From: Coraliomargarita sinensis
Lineage (GTDB): Bacteria > Verrucomicrobiota > Verrucomicrobiia > Opitutales > Coraliomargaritaceae
Length of the DNA: 64,000 nucleotides
Direction of reading: 5' to 3'
Assembly (NCBI RefSeq): GCF_003185655.1
Contig: NZ_QHJQ01000002.1
Location: 372,001-436,000 of the forward strand
A program made the translations under genes and the position numbers. Below the pieces are notes generated by a model that did no database searches, had not been told where the DNA came from, and saw only the letters and a program-made list of their open reading frames with translations. This document shows positions 44,270 through 54,279 of the stretch, in pieces; positions within the stretch are counted from its first letter, which is position 1; every line of letters starts with the position of its first letter.

Positions 44270-45162
44270 TGTCAGAACAAAAAACCATATTAGTCACCGG
44301 AGCCACCGGGCTCATCGGTCGCCCCCTTTGTCAACTGCTTGAGGATCGGGGGCACTGCGTTCGAACACTCTCACGCGGCCAGCGCGGAGACTTTCAATGG
44401 GACCCGGGAAAAGGCGAATTGCCCGAAGCAGCGGTCAGAGGTATCGATGCCGTCATCCACTTGGCGGGAGAATCGGTCGCCCAAAGGTGGACCAGCGAAG
44501 CGAAGCAGCGCATCTTGTCGAGTCGTGTTCAAAGCACGGAGCTACTCGCCCGACGTATTCTGGAAAGTGAATCCAGGCCCGTCTTTATCACGGCTTCGGG
44601 GATCAACTATTACGGCTATAATCGCAATGAGCCAGTCGATGAAAATTCCCGCCAAGGGAACGGCTTTCTTGCTCAGGTTTGTGAGCAGTGGGAGGGGGCT
44701 GTGAAGCCACTCGAAGAAGCCGGATCTCGCTGCGTTTACGTGCGCACGGGGGTCGTATTAAGCAGCGCGGGTGGGGCGCTGGCGAAGATGCTCCCGCCTT
44801 TCAAGGCAGGGGCCGGAGGGAGGATCGGAGACGGGAAGCAAGCCATGAGCTGGATCTCGTTGCACGATCTGGTTCGCCTCTATGTGACTTGCCTGGAGGA
44901 CGCCAAGATCTGCGGACCCATCAATGCGGTGGCCCCTGAGCCGGTGAGTAACCGCAAGTTTGCCGAAACACTCGGTAAGGTGCTGGGACGCCCCACGTTT
45001 ATTCCCACACCTGCCTTTGCTATCCGCACGCTGTTCGGTGAAATGGGTAAGGAAACCGTCCTCTCCAATTTAGCCGTGCAGCCGAAAAAGCTTAATGAGA
45101 TCAAATTCGACTGGTCCTATCCGGACCTTGAGGCGGCACTTTCCCATACTTTAAAAGAATGA
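44269..45162 (+). CDS. TIGR01777-family NAD-dependent epimerase (YfcH-like)
   Basis: A 297-residue short-chain-type protein with the Rossmann motif VTGATGLIGRPLCQLL, VIHLAGESVAQRW, a GINYYGYN active-site-like Tyr and EQWEGAVKPLEEAGSRCVYV. This family is often found in light-repair gene clusters, but its substrate is unknown. Its start overlaps the preceding stop by one base (TAATG) and its end overlaps the next start by four. Confidence 0.9.
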   Translation: MSEQKTILVTGATGLIGRPLCQLLEDRGHCVRTLSRGQRGDFQWDPGKGELPEAAVRGIDAVIHLAGESVAQRWTSEAKQRILSSRVQSTELLARRILESESRPVFITASGINYYGYNRNEPVDENSRQGNGFLAQVCEQWEGAVKPLEEAGSRCVYVRTGVVLSSAGGALAKMLPPFKAGAGGRIGDGKQAMSWISLHDLVRLYVTCLEDAKICGPINAVAPEPVSNRKFAETLGKVLGRPTFIPTPAFAIRTLFGEMGKETVLSNLAVQPKKLNEIKFDWSYPDLEAALSHTLKE

Positions 45163-46151
45163 GCCATACGGATGTCATCATTATCGGGGCGGGCATTTCC
45201 GGCTTGCTCTGCGCTACTGAACTGCAGCGCGCTGGCATGAAGGTTCGGCTGGTGGACAAAGGGCGCGGCTTCGGTGGTCGTATGGCGACACGCCGAATGG
45301 CCGGGGGGCGGCTGGATCACGGAGCCCAGTTCTTTACGGTACGTGACCGGCGCTTCCAAAACTACGTCGACGAATGGCTGGAGGCCGGTGTCATCCGTGA
45401 ATGGTTCCGCCACAGTCCAAAGGATTCCAATCCGAACGGGTATCCACGCTATTGTGGCATCAACGGCATGACGGATGCGCCCAAATTTCTTGCCAAGTCC
45501 TTAAAGGTCGAGCGTTCGGAACGGATCATCGAACTTTCGAGGGAGCTCGACACCTGGATTGTTCGCAGCGAGAGCGGGTCACAATATACGGCTGGCTATC
45601 TCGTGATCACCGCACCTGCACCGCAGGCGCTCAGTCTGCTCGACACGACTGGCCTCAAATACGCGGGTGATGATGAGGCGGGCTTAAAAGCGATTCGTTA
45701 CGCAAAAGGTCTTGCCACTCTGGCTATCCTCGACGGCCCGAGCGCCTTGCCCGAAAATGGAATCATCCAGCTGTTTAAAAGTCCGCTTGCCTTGATCGCG
45801 GATAACCGGGTCAAAGAAATATCACCCGACGTGCATGCGATCACGATACATGCCGATGCCGAATTTGCGGAGCAGCACTGGGACTCGCCCAATGAGGTGC
45901 GCGGCCCGCTCATGCTGGACGCCGCGGAGCCATTGCTTGGCAGTCAGGTGGTGGAGTACAATTGCCATCGTTGGGGCTTCACCACGCCGCTCAATCCCTG
46001 GCATGAAAAGCACTTCACCAACGCATCACTACGCCTGACTTTGGCAGGAGACTCTTTTGGCGGTGCCAGAGTGGAGGGCGCCGCACTTTCCGGCATCGAA
46101 GCCGCCGGAGCGGTGCTTCAAAACTGCGGGATAAACTTGCGCGGGTCGTAG
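45159..46151 (+). CDS. FAD-dependent amine oxidase-like (renalase-like) oxidoreductase
   Basis: A 330-residue flavoprotein with the dinucleotide-binding motif VIIIGAGISGLLCATEL, FGGRMATRRMAGGRLDHGAQFF and a C-terminal LTLAGDSFGGARVEGAALSG that completes FAD binding. The GGRLDHGAQFFT block is shared by small renalase-like bacterial proteins. Its place as the last gene of the photorepair operon suggests a role in flavin or pigment redox, which is inferred. Its 3' end overlaps the convergent AsmA-like gene by 34 bp. Confidence 0.85.
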   Translation: MSHTDVIIIGAGISGLLCATELQRAGMKVRLVDKGRGFGGRMATRRMAGGRLDHGAQFFTVRDRRFQNYVDEWLEAGVIREWFRHSPKDSNPNGYPRYCGINGMTDAPKFLAKSLKVERSERIIELSRELDTWIVRSESGSQYTAGYLVITAPAPQALSLLDTTGLKYAGDDEAGLKAIRYAKGLATLAILDGPSALPENGIIQLFKSPLALIADNRVKEISPDVHAITIHADAEFAEQHWDSPNEVRGPLMLDAAEPLLGSQVVEYNCHRWGFTTPLNPWHEKHFTNASLRLTLAGDSFGGARVEGAALSGIEAAGAVLQNCGINLRGS

Positions 46152-48799
46152 AGAGAACGCCAGTTTTGCTGTTCCGGAGTTCCGGTCAGTTCAAACTCCA
46201 GCAGGTTGGGGATCGGTTTGGTAATGAGGTCGCCAAATCGTCGAATGCGGGAATCCGGGTTTCCCGCATTTCCGAAAAGATAAACACTGACGCGCATTGC
46301 CAGAGAGAAGTCGTCGAGTTGCATCATGCCGGGCGCTTCGATTCGAGTGCGTGGCCCGTTGATTTCCAACTGCTGAAAACGGACCGTACCCTGATTCAAA
46401 GCAAAAGAGGCCTCCATCTCGTTCAATGCAAAAGAAGTGAATCCGAGACGGGTATTCTGCAGCAGCCTGGAAAGTGGCCCGAAGAGCTGGATTGCATAGA
46501 GCGTATCATTTTCGATTTGCATGCTGCCGAAGCCTTGCATCTTTAGAGGATCTTCAACCGGTCCCTGGGCGTGCAGCGAGAAATCCAGTTGGCCATCTTC
46601 CGTGTTATCATCCTGAGTTTGTTTTTTCTCTTTCTGCCTCAACGTTGTTAGCTGACTGATGGCCTGATGTTGCTTGGCTCCTTTCAGTGCGAGTTGAAAG
46701 CGTGTCTGCGCTGGGCCTTCTCCCGAGGTCATTATGTCGGCATCTGCCCGTGCTTCACCACCCGCGTAGCCGAGGCGGATATCCCTCAGGTAAGTCATCT
46801 TTTCACGCCCGATGAGATCAAAGTTCAGGTAGTCGAGGGGAATACCCTTATAGGCAACTGGAAACGGGCAAGACGCAGTGATGTCAATATAGCTGCGGCC
46901 GGCGAATTCCGGGTATGCCTTGTTGAAAATTGCGCCCTTTAGAATCGTGCGGGGCAGTGCATCGGTTTCAAAGTCAGATAATATCGATGCAATATTCTCA
47001 TTAAAAAGTTTTTTCGCTTCCGAGAGCGGCAGTTTGGTGTCGAGGTCAAGCCGGACGGACATGGGGCCGCGGACTTCATCCAGGCGGGAGGCAAATTGAA
47101 TGTTGCCGCGGGCAAAGCCTTCTCCGCTGCGGGCATTAAGTCGGTATACTTCAGCGTAAGGGCCGCGTCCGCGCACAAAAAGCTCACCCTTGTCAACACG
47201 GACACCCTTATAGCCGATATTACGAGCGGCGGCATGACCGAAGTAAAAGTCTGCAGCTTCGCCACCTGTATTTCCGTAGATTACAAAATCGCCCAGCCCG
47301 CTCTCCACTTGTTCAAAATCAAATTCCTCAAAGATGGAGCCCCACCAGCGAGGCAGGATGGGGTTGTAGTCGTAAGGCTTGGCGAAGCCTTTGAGCGTGA
47401 GCGCATAATCATTGCTTGAACTGTCCAGTTGGAAGCCCAGGTCCAGCCACTGCCAATCCCGACGCAGATAGAGCTTGTCGAGAGTGTATTTCCCGTCCCG
47501 GAAACGGGAACGGAAGCGGACATGATCGAAGCTCAAGTCTTCAATCTTCAGAGCATCCATCCGCGCCCGCAGTTCGGCGTTTCTCAGGACGAAGCCCTGA
47601 TCAAATTTAAGATTAAGGTTATAGTAGGGGGCCTGGTTGATCGCAATCGCCGGTAAGTGCTCGGTGTACTTTTCAGGAATAGCGGAAAGGATATCAAGGC
47701 TGCCTGCTGCCTGGATATTGGCGGTGCGCGTCTGTGGGTTCGCGGAACCGGAGAATTTGACGGCACCGCGAAGACCGCTGGTTAATCCGCTGAAAGCAAT
47801 TTCGGGAAAGGTTTGCGGGCTCAGCTTGATGCGGGGCGATTCGAGTGAAATGTCTTCGAAATCAAGTCTTTCCGCCACGACTTCCATGTCCGGCCATTCG
47901 CCTTTCAACAGCGCTTCCCATTCCTCCCGTTTTACTTTGGCGCTAAGATAGGAAGCTTTGACTTTATAATCCGGTGCTTCGATGGAATCGGCTTCCAGAA
48001 GGATCGAAGATTTGGTGGCCAGAGTCTGATCCGTCAGGGAAAGCGTGGCATCCAATGCCAGGTTTTTCGCTTCCAGTCTTTTACCTTGATAAGCCCGGCT
48101 ACTCACTCTGCTGAATACGTTCAATGACTGGTCGCCGCTTGAGTTGACCTGAAAGAATATCGTAGGCTGTGTCAGGCCTTCAAAACGTGTCTTCTCCCGT
48201 AATACCCGGGCGGCTAGCTTATAAAACTGGTCCGCTTTTTGACGGACCTTGAACGGTTTGGTCGAGCGGTCGGGGAGCGACCAGTGTATGCTGCCCCGGA
48301 GTCGGATATCTTCGTGCCGTGCGGCAAAAGAATCGACCGTAATTGCTCCGTCGACTGGAATCAGGCGTAGTGCAATCTGCTCTAAAATGGTGCTGTTCTT
48401 GCCGCTGGGAGAATAAACGGCCGGGAGTAAAAGTTGCCCGTCGGAAAGCACAAACTCTTTGAGTTGGAAGTAATGGTCTTCCCCAAAGGCGACGCCGAAC
48501 TCAGCATGTGCGTAGTCTGCTTCGAAAACCGCTTGCTGAATCCCGTCGAGGTTAAGCCGGACGTTTTCCAACTGAATACTGCCATCATGAGTCAGCGCAT
48601 AGCTGTCCGCTCTGATCGAAACCCCGTCAGGTAGCTGTTGTGTGATCCTTTGGCTGAACCACTCTGTCGGTAGTGGCAGGTGACCATAGGCCCAAAGGCA
48701 ACCCAGCACAAACGCCTGTGCAATGAAGCAGAGAAGTAAAATCCCATCCAGGAAAAGCTCTAAGATGGTTGCTGCTCGGGATTTTCCCCTGCTGGACAT
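46118..48799 (-). CDS. AsmA-like membrane-anchored protein
   Basis: An 893-residue protein with a single N-terminal helix (LELFLDGILLLCFIAQAFVLG) and a very long beta-rich periplasmic region. The end (IQLFGPLSRLLQNTRLGFTS, then LNQGTVRFQQLEINGPRTRI and IEAPGMMQL) matches the AsmA-like C-terminal region. AsmA/TamB-type proteins are bridge-like and implicated in phospholipid transport to, or assembly of, the outer membrane. It is the last of five same-strand genes headed by an ABC ATPase; the spacing to the DUF4340 gene is only 3 bp. Confidence 0.8.
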   Translation of the reverse strand: MSSRGKSRAATILELFLDGILLLCFIAQAFVLGCLWAYGHLPLPTEWFSQRITQQLPDGVSIRADSYALTHDGSIQLENVRLNLDGIQQAVFEADYAHAEFGVAFGEDHYFQLKEFVLSDGQLLLPAVYSPSGKNSTILEQIALRLIPVDGAITVDSFAARHEDIRLRGSIHWSLPDRSTKPFKVRQKADQFYKLAARVLREKTRFEGLTQPTIFFQVNSSGDQSLNVFSRVSSRAYQGKRLEAKNLALDATLSLTDQTLATKSSILLEADSIEAPDYKVKASYLSAKVKREEWEALLKGEWPDMEVVAERLDFEDISLESPRIKLSPQTFPEIAFSGLTSGLRGAVKFSGSANPQTRTANIQAAGSLDILSAIPEKYTEHLPAIAINQAPYYNLNLKFDQGFVLRNAELRARMDALKIEDLSFDHVRFRSRFRDGKYTLDKLYLRRDWQWLDLGFQLDSSSNDYALTLKGFAKPYDYNPILPRWWGSIFEEFDFEQVESGLGDFVIYGNTGGEAADFYFGHAAARNIGYKGVRVDKGELFVRGRGPYAEVYRLNARSGEGFARGNIQFASRLDEVRGPMSVRLDLDTKLPLSEAKKLFNENIASILSDFETDALPRTILKGAIFNKAYPEFAGRSYIDITASCPFPVAYKGIPLDYLNFDLIGREKMTYLRDIRLGYAGGEARADADIMTSGEGPAQTRFQLALKGAKQHQAISQLTTLRQKEKKQTQDDNTEDGQLDFSLHAQGPVEDPLKMQGFGSMQIENDTLYAIQLFGPLSRLLQNTRLGFTSFALNEMEASFALNQGTVRFQQLEINGPRTRIEAPGMMQLDDFSLAMRVSVYLFGNAGNPDSRIRRFGDLITKPIPNLLEFELTGTPEQQNWRSLYDPRKFIPQF

Positions 48800-48802
48800 G
48801 GT

Positions 48803-50761
48803 TTAATTGGTGGGTGCCTGGGGTGCCTCCGGTTCAGGTACAGGTGCCGGCGTTGTCGCTTCCGGCACAACTTCACCGCGTGATTCCGGTGGCTGGGGCA
48901 TGTTCTCCGTCAGCACATAGAGTGCTTCGATCAATTCCAGCTTAAGTTCGAAAATCGCGTTGTTTGCTTTGGATCCGCCGACTTGCATGGTTCCGGACAG
49001 TCGCTCCGTGAAGACATACTCCACTTCACGCGTTTGCTGCGTTTCGCCGCCGGGCAGAATGACTTCTGCCGTCAGGCGATAGGCCCAGGGGAGAGATTTC
49101 TCCGCATCGAGTTGGTACGCGTCTGCGTATCCATCCGCCAAATAGGACTTTACATCAAAAGCCCGAATACTGCCGAGCAGGGTGCTGAGGGCATCGGCTT
49201 CTTCAATATTCAGCGTATCGATAAAACCGGCCCAATCTTCCTGTCCGTCAATTTCGTAGTTAAGTACAGGTTCATTTGTATCGAGGTTCGTCAGGCGGAC
49301 GCTTTTGATGATGGCCGCTTGAGGTAAGGTTTCGATGTTGCGGTTTCTGTAGTGTAGTGCGTTCAGAGGCACCAATTGCAGGGTAGGGCGGCGCTCAACC
49401 TCGTAAATGGATTCCTTGGCTGCGGTTCGCGCATAGAGCTTTTCATTCTCGTCTTCGGGATGGGCCAATTCAAGGATGACCGGTTGCGCGGTGTCGAATT
49501 GCAAGGTGACCGTGCGACGGGGGGCATTGAAGCCCAGACGTTCCAGGTCGACCGTGTTCGGCACGTCGATGGCAAATGCCTTGGCGCGAAGTTGCTGCAA
49601 ATCCTCGATCAGCTCATCCATGACTTCCGGATCCGCCCGCCTGGGCTGTATCTGCCCGCCCCCGGCACTTTCAAGTACCTGCCAGTCGCCCGTTTCGATT
49701 TTTTGGAGACGGATTTCACGCCCGTTTTCATTGATATAGATACCATTCAGATCGGCCTGGTCGAAGCTCATGAAGTTCCGCTCGCGAAGGGACTCCTGTG
49801 CTTGTAGCAGGTTTTCAAACGGACGTGCATCCACTGTGAATGCGATCGGGTTGTCTTCGAGCCGGGCGAAGAACTGGGGTGTGCCGTCGCTGGGTGTGGA
49901 AGGATCAAGGTTGCCAATCAGAAGTGTCTGGCGGCGTTTGTTGCCGTGCAGGGTAACGCGCATGAATGGGTTTTCCAGCCCGTGCAGAATCGGGTCGCTC
50001 GCTTCCGGCTCGATAAAACGACCGACTTTTAATGATGCCAGGGTGTTGATCGTATTCGACACCAGCGCCGGGTCCGCCTCGGCAGACAGAGGTGCTTCAA
50101 AACGCCACTCTCCTGTGGTGTTGGCCAACCGCACCTTCAGGTCTCCATTGTTGCTCTCGGCGGAAGATTTGATCTGCAGGCTAAGCTCGGTGACTTCGAA
50201 TACGGGGATGTCAAATATTTCCCGATTACGCAGATCGGAGAGGTCCACCAGGAGGCCGTCGATGACCTCCCGGTTGACGACAAAAATACGTTCACGGTCC
50301 GGGCCCAGCAGGTAGACGTTATTACCGATTTCCGTGAGTGTGCCGATGCTCAGTTGGAGTGATTCTTCGCCCTCCGAGATGGTCAGGTTGATCAGCGGGT
50401 CCTCCAGGCCATAGTCGGCAAGACTCTGTCCGGTGTTGGAGATTTCATCGATTGAAAAGGTCGCTTCCTCCTCGATGAATTGAAGCTGATTCAGGATCCG
50501 GTTAATGGCGAAATAGTTGGCTTTCCATTGCATGGGCTCACTGATCTGCCAGTTTGATCCGGTTCGTTTCAGCACCCGTTTCTGGTCGAGACCACTGCCG
50601 CTCAGTTCGATTTTATCCGCTTCGATAATTTCGCGGCCGATTTGCGCGGATAAGTTCCCCTCCGAACTGTCAAGCGGGTCGGATTTGTGACTCAGGTAGC
50701 CGATCAGGCCGAAGGTGAGGACGTTCAGGCCCAGAAGAAATATGGTGAATTTAAAACGCAT
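48803..50761 (-). CDS. DUF4340-domain protein
   Basis: A 652-residue protein with one N-terminal helix (FTIFLLGLNVLTFGLIGYL) and repeated beta-rich units of DUF4340. EIIEADKIELSG, FAINRILNQLQFI and DYGLEDPLINLTISEGEE recur in related form further on. A proline/alanine-rich tail (EATTPAPVPEPEAPQAP) ends it. It is predicted to be anchored and periplasmic. DUF4340 genes regularly follow GldG-like genes, as here (11 bp spacing), suggesting an accessory of the same ABC system. Confidence 0.9.
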   Translation of the reverse strand: MRFKFTIFLLGLNVLTFGLIGYLSHKSDPLDSSEGNLSAQIGREIIEADKIELSGSGLDQKRVLKRTGSNWQISEPMQWKANYFAINRILNQLQFIEEEATFSIDEISNTGQSLADYGLEDPLINLTISEGEESLQLSIGTLTEIGNNVYLLGPDRERIFVVNREVIDGLLVDLSDLRNREIFDIPVFEVTELSLQIKSSAESNNGDLKVRLANTTGEWRFEAPLSAEADPALVSNTINTLASLKVGRFIEPEASDPILHGLENPFMRVTLHGNKRRQTLLIGNLDPSTPSDGTPQFFARLEDNPIAFTVDARPFENLLQAQESLRERNFMSFDQADLNGIYINENGREIRLQKIETGDWQVLESAGGGQIQPRRADPEVMDELIEDLQQLRAKAFAIDVPNTVDLERLGFNAPRRTVTLQFDTAQPVILELAHPEDENEKLYARTAAKESIYEVERRPTLQLVPLNALHYRNRNIETLPQAAIIKSVRLTNLDTNEPVLNYEIDGQEDWAGFIDTLNIEEADALSTLLGSIRAFDVKSYLADGYADAYQLDAEKSLPWAYRLTAEVILPGGETQQTREVEYVFTERLSGTMQVGGSKANNAIFELKLELIEALYVLTENMPQPPESRGEVVPEATTPAPVPEPEAPQAPTN

Positions 50762-50772
50762 CGTTATCGTAA

Positions 50773-52260
50773 CTATTGGCGACGGCGAATGATGAAAATG
50801 AATGCTCCCATTAACGCGACGCCCGCGGGCATGAAGGAGAAATAAAGAAGAATCTTTCTAAGGTCTTTTTCACTCATCACGATCTGGTAGCTTTCCAGGG
50901 GGCGGGTGGCAATGTTGAGCAGATTGTTTTTGGAGAGCGACCAGTTTAGTGTATTGAAGAACAATGTACGATTTCCAAATGCCCTCAGCAGATTATTGGA
51001 GATGAAATCGGAATTTCCGAAAACCGCCAGGCGGCCCCCGGGGATATTGATTCCAAGTTCCGAGCCAGCGCTACGGGTCGAGATGGTTGCGATGCTGATG
51101 GGCCCGCGCAGGTCCCGGCCTTCGTCGAAGACGATGGGATCCTGCGTCCTGTAGTCCCGTTCGGCCCAGCTTTGATCAGATGTGCCGACAATCTGGCTGA
51201 CCTTGATTCGCTCGTTGTCGATCGATGCCGGATCAGTGCGCACCGGTCGCGGTTGCCCAAAGAGGGCCGTGATCTGGTATTCGACCAGTAGATCTGTGAT
51301 GGGGTGCTCGGCAAAGCGGCGAATGATTAAGTCGCCAGTCTGCGAGCGGAAATCAGTGCCGGTGTCCACCACCGTCATATCATCGGCCAGTACGCCCCAG
51401 TCGTAAAAGAGGTCTTCAAGGCCGTGGCGACGGCCGGGATCAAGCAGAACAATCATTCGGCCATTGCGCTCCGTCATGTAGCGCCGGAGTTTTTCCACTT
51501 CTTCGGGCAGAAAACTGGCCTGGGGGGAGGGCACGACCACGAGGTCGGCGTCCTGCGGAACGGTCGACTCGACCGCCAGATCCAGGGTGGCCAGTAGATA
51601 GTTCCGTTCCCTTAAAAAGCTTTCCAATTGGGAGAGGCCGCGCAGTGGATCGACGTCATCCAGGCGCATCTCCCCGTGCCCCACAACAAAGTAAACTTTA
51701 TCGGCATCGTCCGAAGCCACATCGATGATCGCAGAGGTGACAGCCTTTTCGCCCCTGAAACCGGCGATTTGTTTGTTCTCAACTTCGTAGAGGTCCGCCT
51801 GCCTGATCTCACGGGTTCGATCACCCTGAGCGACCAGTATGATATTTTCCTGGGTGAGTTTGTAAACATTAGCCAGCTCCTGGGCGCGTTTTCGCTGTCG
51901 GTAGATGTCGACAAATTCCACTTCGATCAGCGGCTCTCCGTTCTGGGCGCCCAGCGCCTCATATTCCCGAAGCAGTTTTTGCAAATGCTGGTGGACCTGT
52001 TCGGATTCGGGCACTTCCGGATTGTTCGGAATTGTCACGATGATCTCGACCGGCTCCTTCAGCTCCCGGATATATGCCTTTGTTTCCGGTGCGAGCGTGT
52101 AGCTGCCGGATTGTGTGAGGTCGATCCGGCGGAAATATTTAGAAGCCAGAAAGTTCAGGGCGATGATCAGAGTCAGGCCCAGAACGATCTGAATCGCCCG
52201 GTTGGTGGCACGGAAACGGCGTGCGAAACGAAATTCGTTGAAACGGCTCTTCTGCATCAT
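50773..52260 (-). CDS. GldG-like ABC transport auxiliary protein
   Basis: A 495-residue protein with a helix at each end (IVLGLTLIIALNFLASKYF; LLYFSFMPAGVALMGAFIFI) and a soluble middle. That middle has the GldG/ABC_transp_aux pattern (YTLAPETKAYIRELKEPVEI; KVYFVVGHGEMRLDDVDPLRG; GRMIVLLDPGRRHGLEDLFYDWGV). In Bacteroidota GldG works with GldA and GldF in gliding-related export; elsewhere the role is unknown. It overlaps the permease stop by four bases, indicating translational coupling. Confidence 0.9.
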   Translation of the reverse strand: MMQKSRFNEFRFARRFRATNRAIQIVLGLTLIIALNFLASKYFRRIDLTQSGSYTLAPETKAYIRELKEPVEIIVTIPNNPEVPESEQVHQHLQKLLREYEALGAQNGEPLIEVEFVDIYRQRKRAQELANVYKLTQENIILVAQGDRTREIRQADLYEVENKQIAGFRGEKAVTSAIIDVASDDADKVYFVVGHGEMRLDDVDPLRGLSQLESFLRERNYLLATLDLAVESTVPQDADLVVVPSPQASFLPEEVEKLRRYMTERNGRMIVLLDPGRRHGLEDLFYDWGVLADDMTVVDTGTDFRSQTGDLIIRRFAEHPITDLLVEYQITALFGQPRPVRTDPASIDNERIKVSQIVGTSDQSWAERDYRTQDPIVFDEGRDLRGPISIATISTRSAGSELGINIPGGRLAVFGNSDFISNNLLRAFGNRTLFFNTLNWSLSKNNLLNIATRPLESYQIVMSEKDLRKILLYFSFMPAGVALMGAFIFIIRRRQ

Positions 52261-53021
52261 GCTTTTGCTTCGATAACCAGAGTGGAGAGGCCGAGAAGCA
52301 TCAGGCCTGTACTGGTGTAATAAAAGAAGGGACGTGTGTCGATAATACCGCGGGAAAAGTCATCGAGATGCTCAAAAATCTGCAAATAGTTGACGGTGGC
52401 ATCAAGCCAGCCCACCAGGTTCGTACCACTGGCGGAGAGATTGCCGAGTTGCTGTCCGCCGACGATCACGACGAAGAGTGTCGTGAAGCTTAACATTCCG
52501 GCGACGAGTTGGCTCCGCGTTACGCTGCTGGCCAGGATGCCGATGGAAATGAACAGCACCCCGCTGACAGCGAGAAAAACAAAACTACCCGTGAGCGATG
52601 CGGCATCGAGGAGTGCCCCCGCTTCGGCGGCGTGGGGGAAGAGTTTTCGTGTTATGATGGGGAAGCCGAGTGTGAGCGCCCAAAGCAGGATGTAGAAGAT
52701 GTAGGCCCCGGCAAATTTGCTTAAAACCACCGCCACGCGTGAGGTCGGTGTTGTCATTAAGGTATCGAGCGTACCGACGCTGCGCTCGCCTGCGATGCTG
52801 CGCATGGTCAGTAGGGGCACGACAAAGAAGACCGGTATCCAAAAGATGCTGAAAAACTGCACGCTGGGCAGTACTTCGGAGGGGGCGTTGACCGAGCTGC
52901 GAAGGATCGCCCAGTAAAGAAAGCCCATCAGGCAAAGAAAGAGTACTCCCGCGACGTAGGTCGAAGGGCTGATCAAAAGCATGCGTAGTTCATGCTTCAG
53001 AAGTGTTAGAAAATGTCGCAT
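52257..53021 (-). CDS. ABC-2 type permease (GldF-like)
   Basis: A 254-residue permease from the ATG at 53021, 1 bp past the ATPase stop; an earlier in-frame start at 53084 lies inside the ATPase gene. It has six predicted helices, beginning LLISPSTYVAGVLFLCLMGFL. The segments FFVVPLLTMRSIAGERSVGTLDTLM and LVAGMLSFTTLFVVIVGGQQL are typical of ABC-2/GldF permeases with the GTLDTLMTTP coupling element. Confidence 0.93.
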   Translation of the reverse strand: MRHFLTLLKHELRMLLISPSTYVAGVLFLCLMGFLYWAILRSSVNAPSEVLPSVQFFSIFWIPVFFVVPLLTMRSIAGERSVGTLDTLMTTPTSRVAVVLSKFAGAYIFYILLWALTLGFPIITRKLFPHAAEAGALLDAASLTGSFVFLAVSGVLFISIGILASSVTRSQLVAGMLSFTTLFVVIVGGQQLGNLSASGTNLVGWLDATVNYLQIFEHLDDFSRGIIDTRPFFYYTSTGLMLLGLSTLVIEAKA

Positions 53022-53022
53022 G

Positions 53023-54051
53023 TTATGTGTTCGCTTCAGCCGGCTTTTCAGGTTCAGGCTGGGGGTCGGTATGCTTTTTTTCAATCGTCTCTTCCCACGA
53101 GCGTTTGGTCGCTGCCAGGAATATTTCTTCCAGGGTGGGTTCGCAGGGTGCGAGACTTAGAAGGGTGAATTCACTTCGTTTGCTCAGTACTTTGATGAGC
53201 TCGGACCCGTCGGTGTTTTGACTTTCGATGCGGAGCACCAGTTTGCTGCGCTTTTCATCGACTTCGGTTTCCTCGATAATGGCGGCATCGATACCGGACT
53301 CGCTGAGCGCCAGGCCGGCAATTTCGGTGGCACCTTCCAATTCGATGAGGAACCGGTTCCCGGGGATAAATTCATCCCGTAATTCCTGACTGGTGCCGGC
53401 AGCGACAACGCGCCCTCGGTTGATGACGATGACCCGGTCGCAGCAGCGCTCGATTTCGGGCAGAATGTGACTGGAAATAACCACCGTCAGCTTACCTCTC
53501 AGGTTATCGATGAGTTTTCGGATACCTTGAATCTGGTGAGGGTCCAGGCCGATGGTCGGCTCGTCCATGATAATGATTTCAGGTTTGCCCAGGAGCGCGT
53601 CGGCGATGCCCACCCGCTGGCGAAAGCCCTTGGACAGGGTACCGATGATTTTACGGCGTGCGGTCCGTGCCAGATCACAAATTTCCATCGCCTCCTGTAC
53701 GGTCTCGCGGAGTTTACGCCCCGGCACCTCCTTGAGGCGGGCCCGAAAGCGCAGATATTCAACCACCCGCATGTCGTCGGGCAGGGGATTGTTTTCCGGC
53801 ATGTAGCCGATTTTCCGTTTTACTTCATGCGGGTTCTGGGCCACGCAAATTCCGCCCACCCAGGCCGAGCCTGAACTGGCGGATAAAATACCGGAAAGAA
53901 TACGCATGGTCGTGCTCTTGCCTGCGCCATTGGGGCCGAGAAAGCCGACGACTTCACCTTTGTTGACCGTGAAATTTACATTCTGAATGGCACTGACCGG
54001 CCCAAACTGGCGGCTTAAGTTGCGAACGTGAATGCTCGGTGTTTCTTCCAT
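53023..54051 (-). CDS. ABC transporter ATP-binding protein (GldA-like)
   Basis: A 342-residue ATPase: Walker A GPNGAGKSTTMRIL, signature LSKGFRQRVGIADAL, Walker B IIIMDEPTIGLD and the H-loop SSHILPEIERCCD. The C-terminal 110 residues form the extra domain seen in GldA/NatA-like ATPases. It heads the operon ATPase-permease-GldG-DUF4340-AsmA on the minus strand. The substrate is unknown. Confidence 0.96.
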   Translation of the reverse strand: MEETPSIHVRNLSRQFGPVSAIQNVNFTVNKGEVVGFLGPNGAGKSTTMRILSGILSASSGSAWVGGICVAQNPHEVKRKIGYMPENNPLPDDMRVVEYLRFRARLKEVPGRKLRETVQEAMEICDLARTARRKIIGTLSKGFRQRVGIADALLGKPEIIIMDEPTIGLDPHQIQGIRKLIDNLRGKLTVVISSHILPEIERCCDRVIVINRGRVVAAGTSQELRDEFIPGNRFLIELEGATEIAGLALSESGIDAAIIEETEVDEKRSKLVLRIESQNTDGSELIKVLSKRSEFTLLSLAPCEPTLEEIFLAATKRSWEETIEKKHTDPQPEPEKPAEANT

Positions 54052-54279
54052 TTCGTAGGATGTAGTCTTCAGTGCGAAAAAGTTGTTTCCTGTTGCGCGA
54101 TATATTGTCAGTCGCTCAAAAGATCCAGATTGTGTTCCTCACCGACAGCATCAAGCCCCGAATGCGCCCTTGGCCTTCGCATTGCGATGTTTCGGATCCG
54201 ATTCTCGCCGCGTAGTCCAGCATTTCTGGAACTGCCCTAAAGTCTTGCCTGAAGGATTGTCCGCCGGTAGCTAACAATC

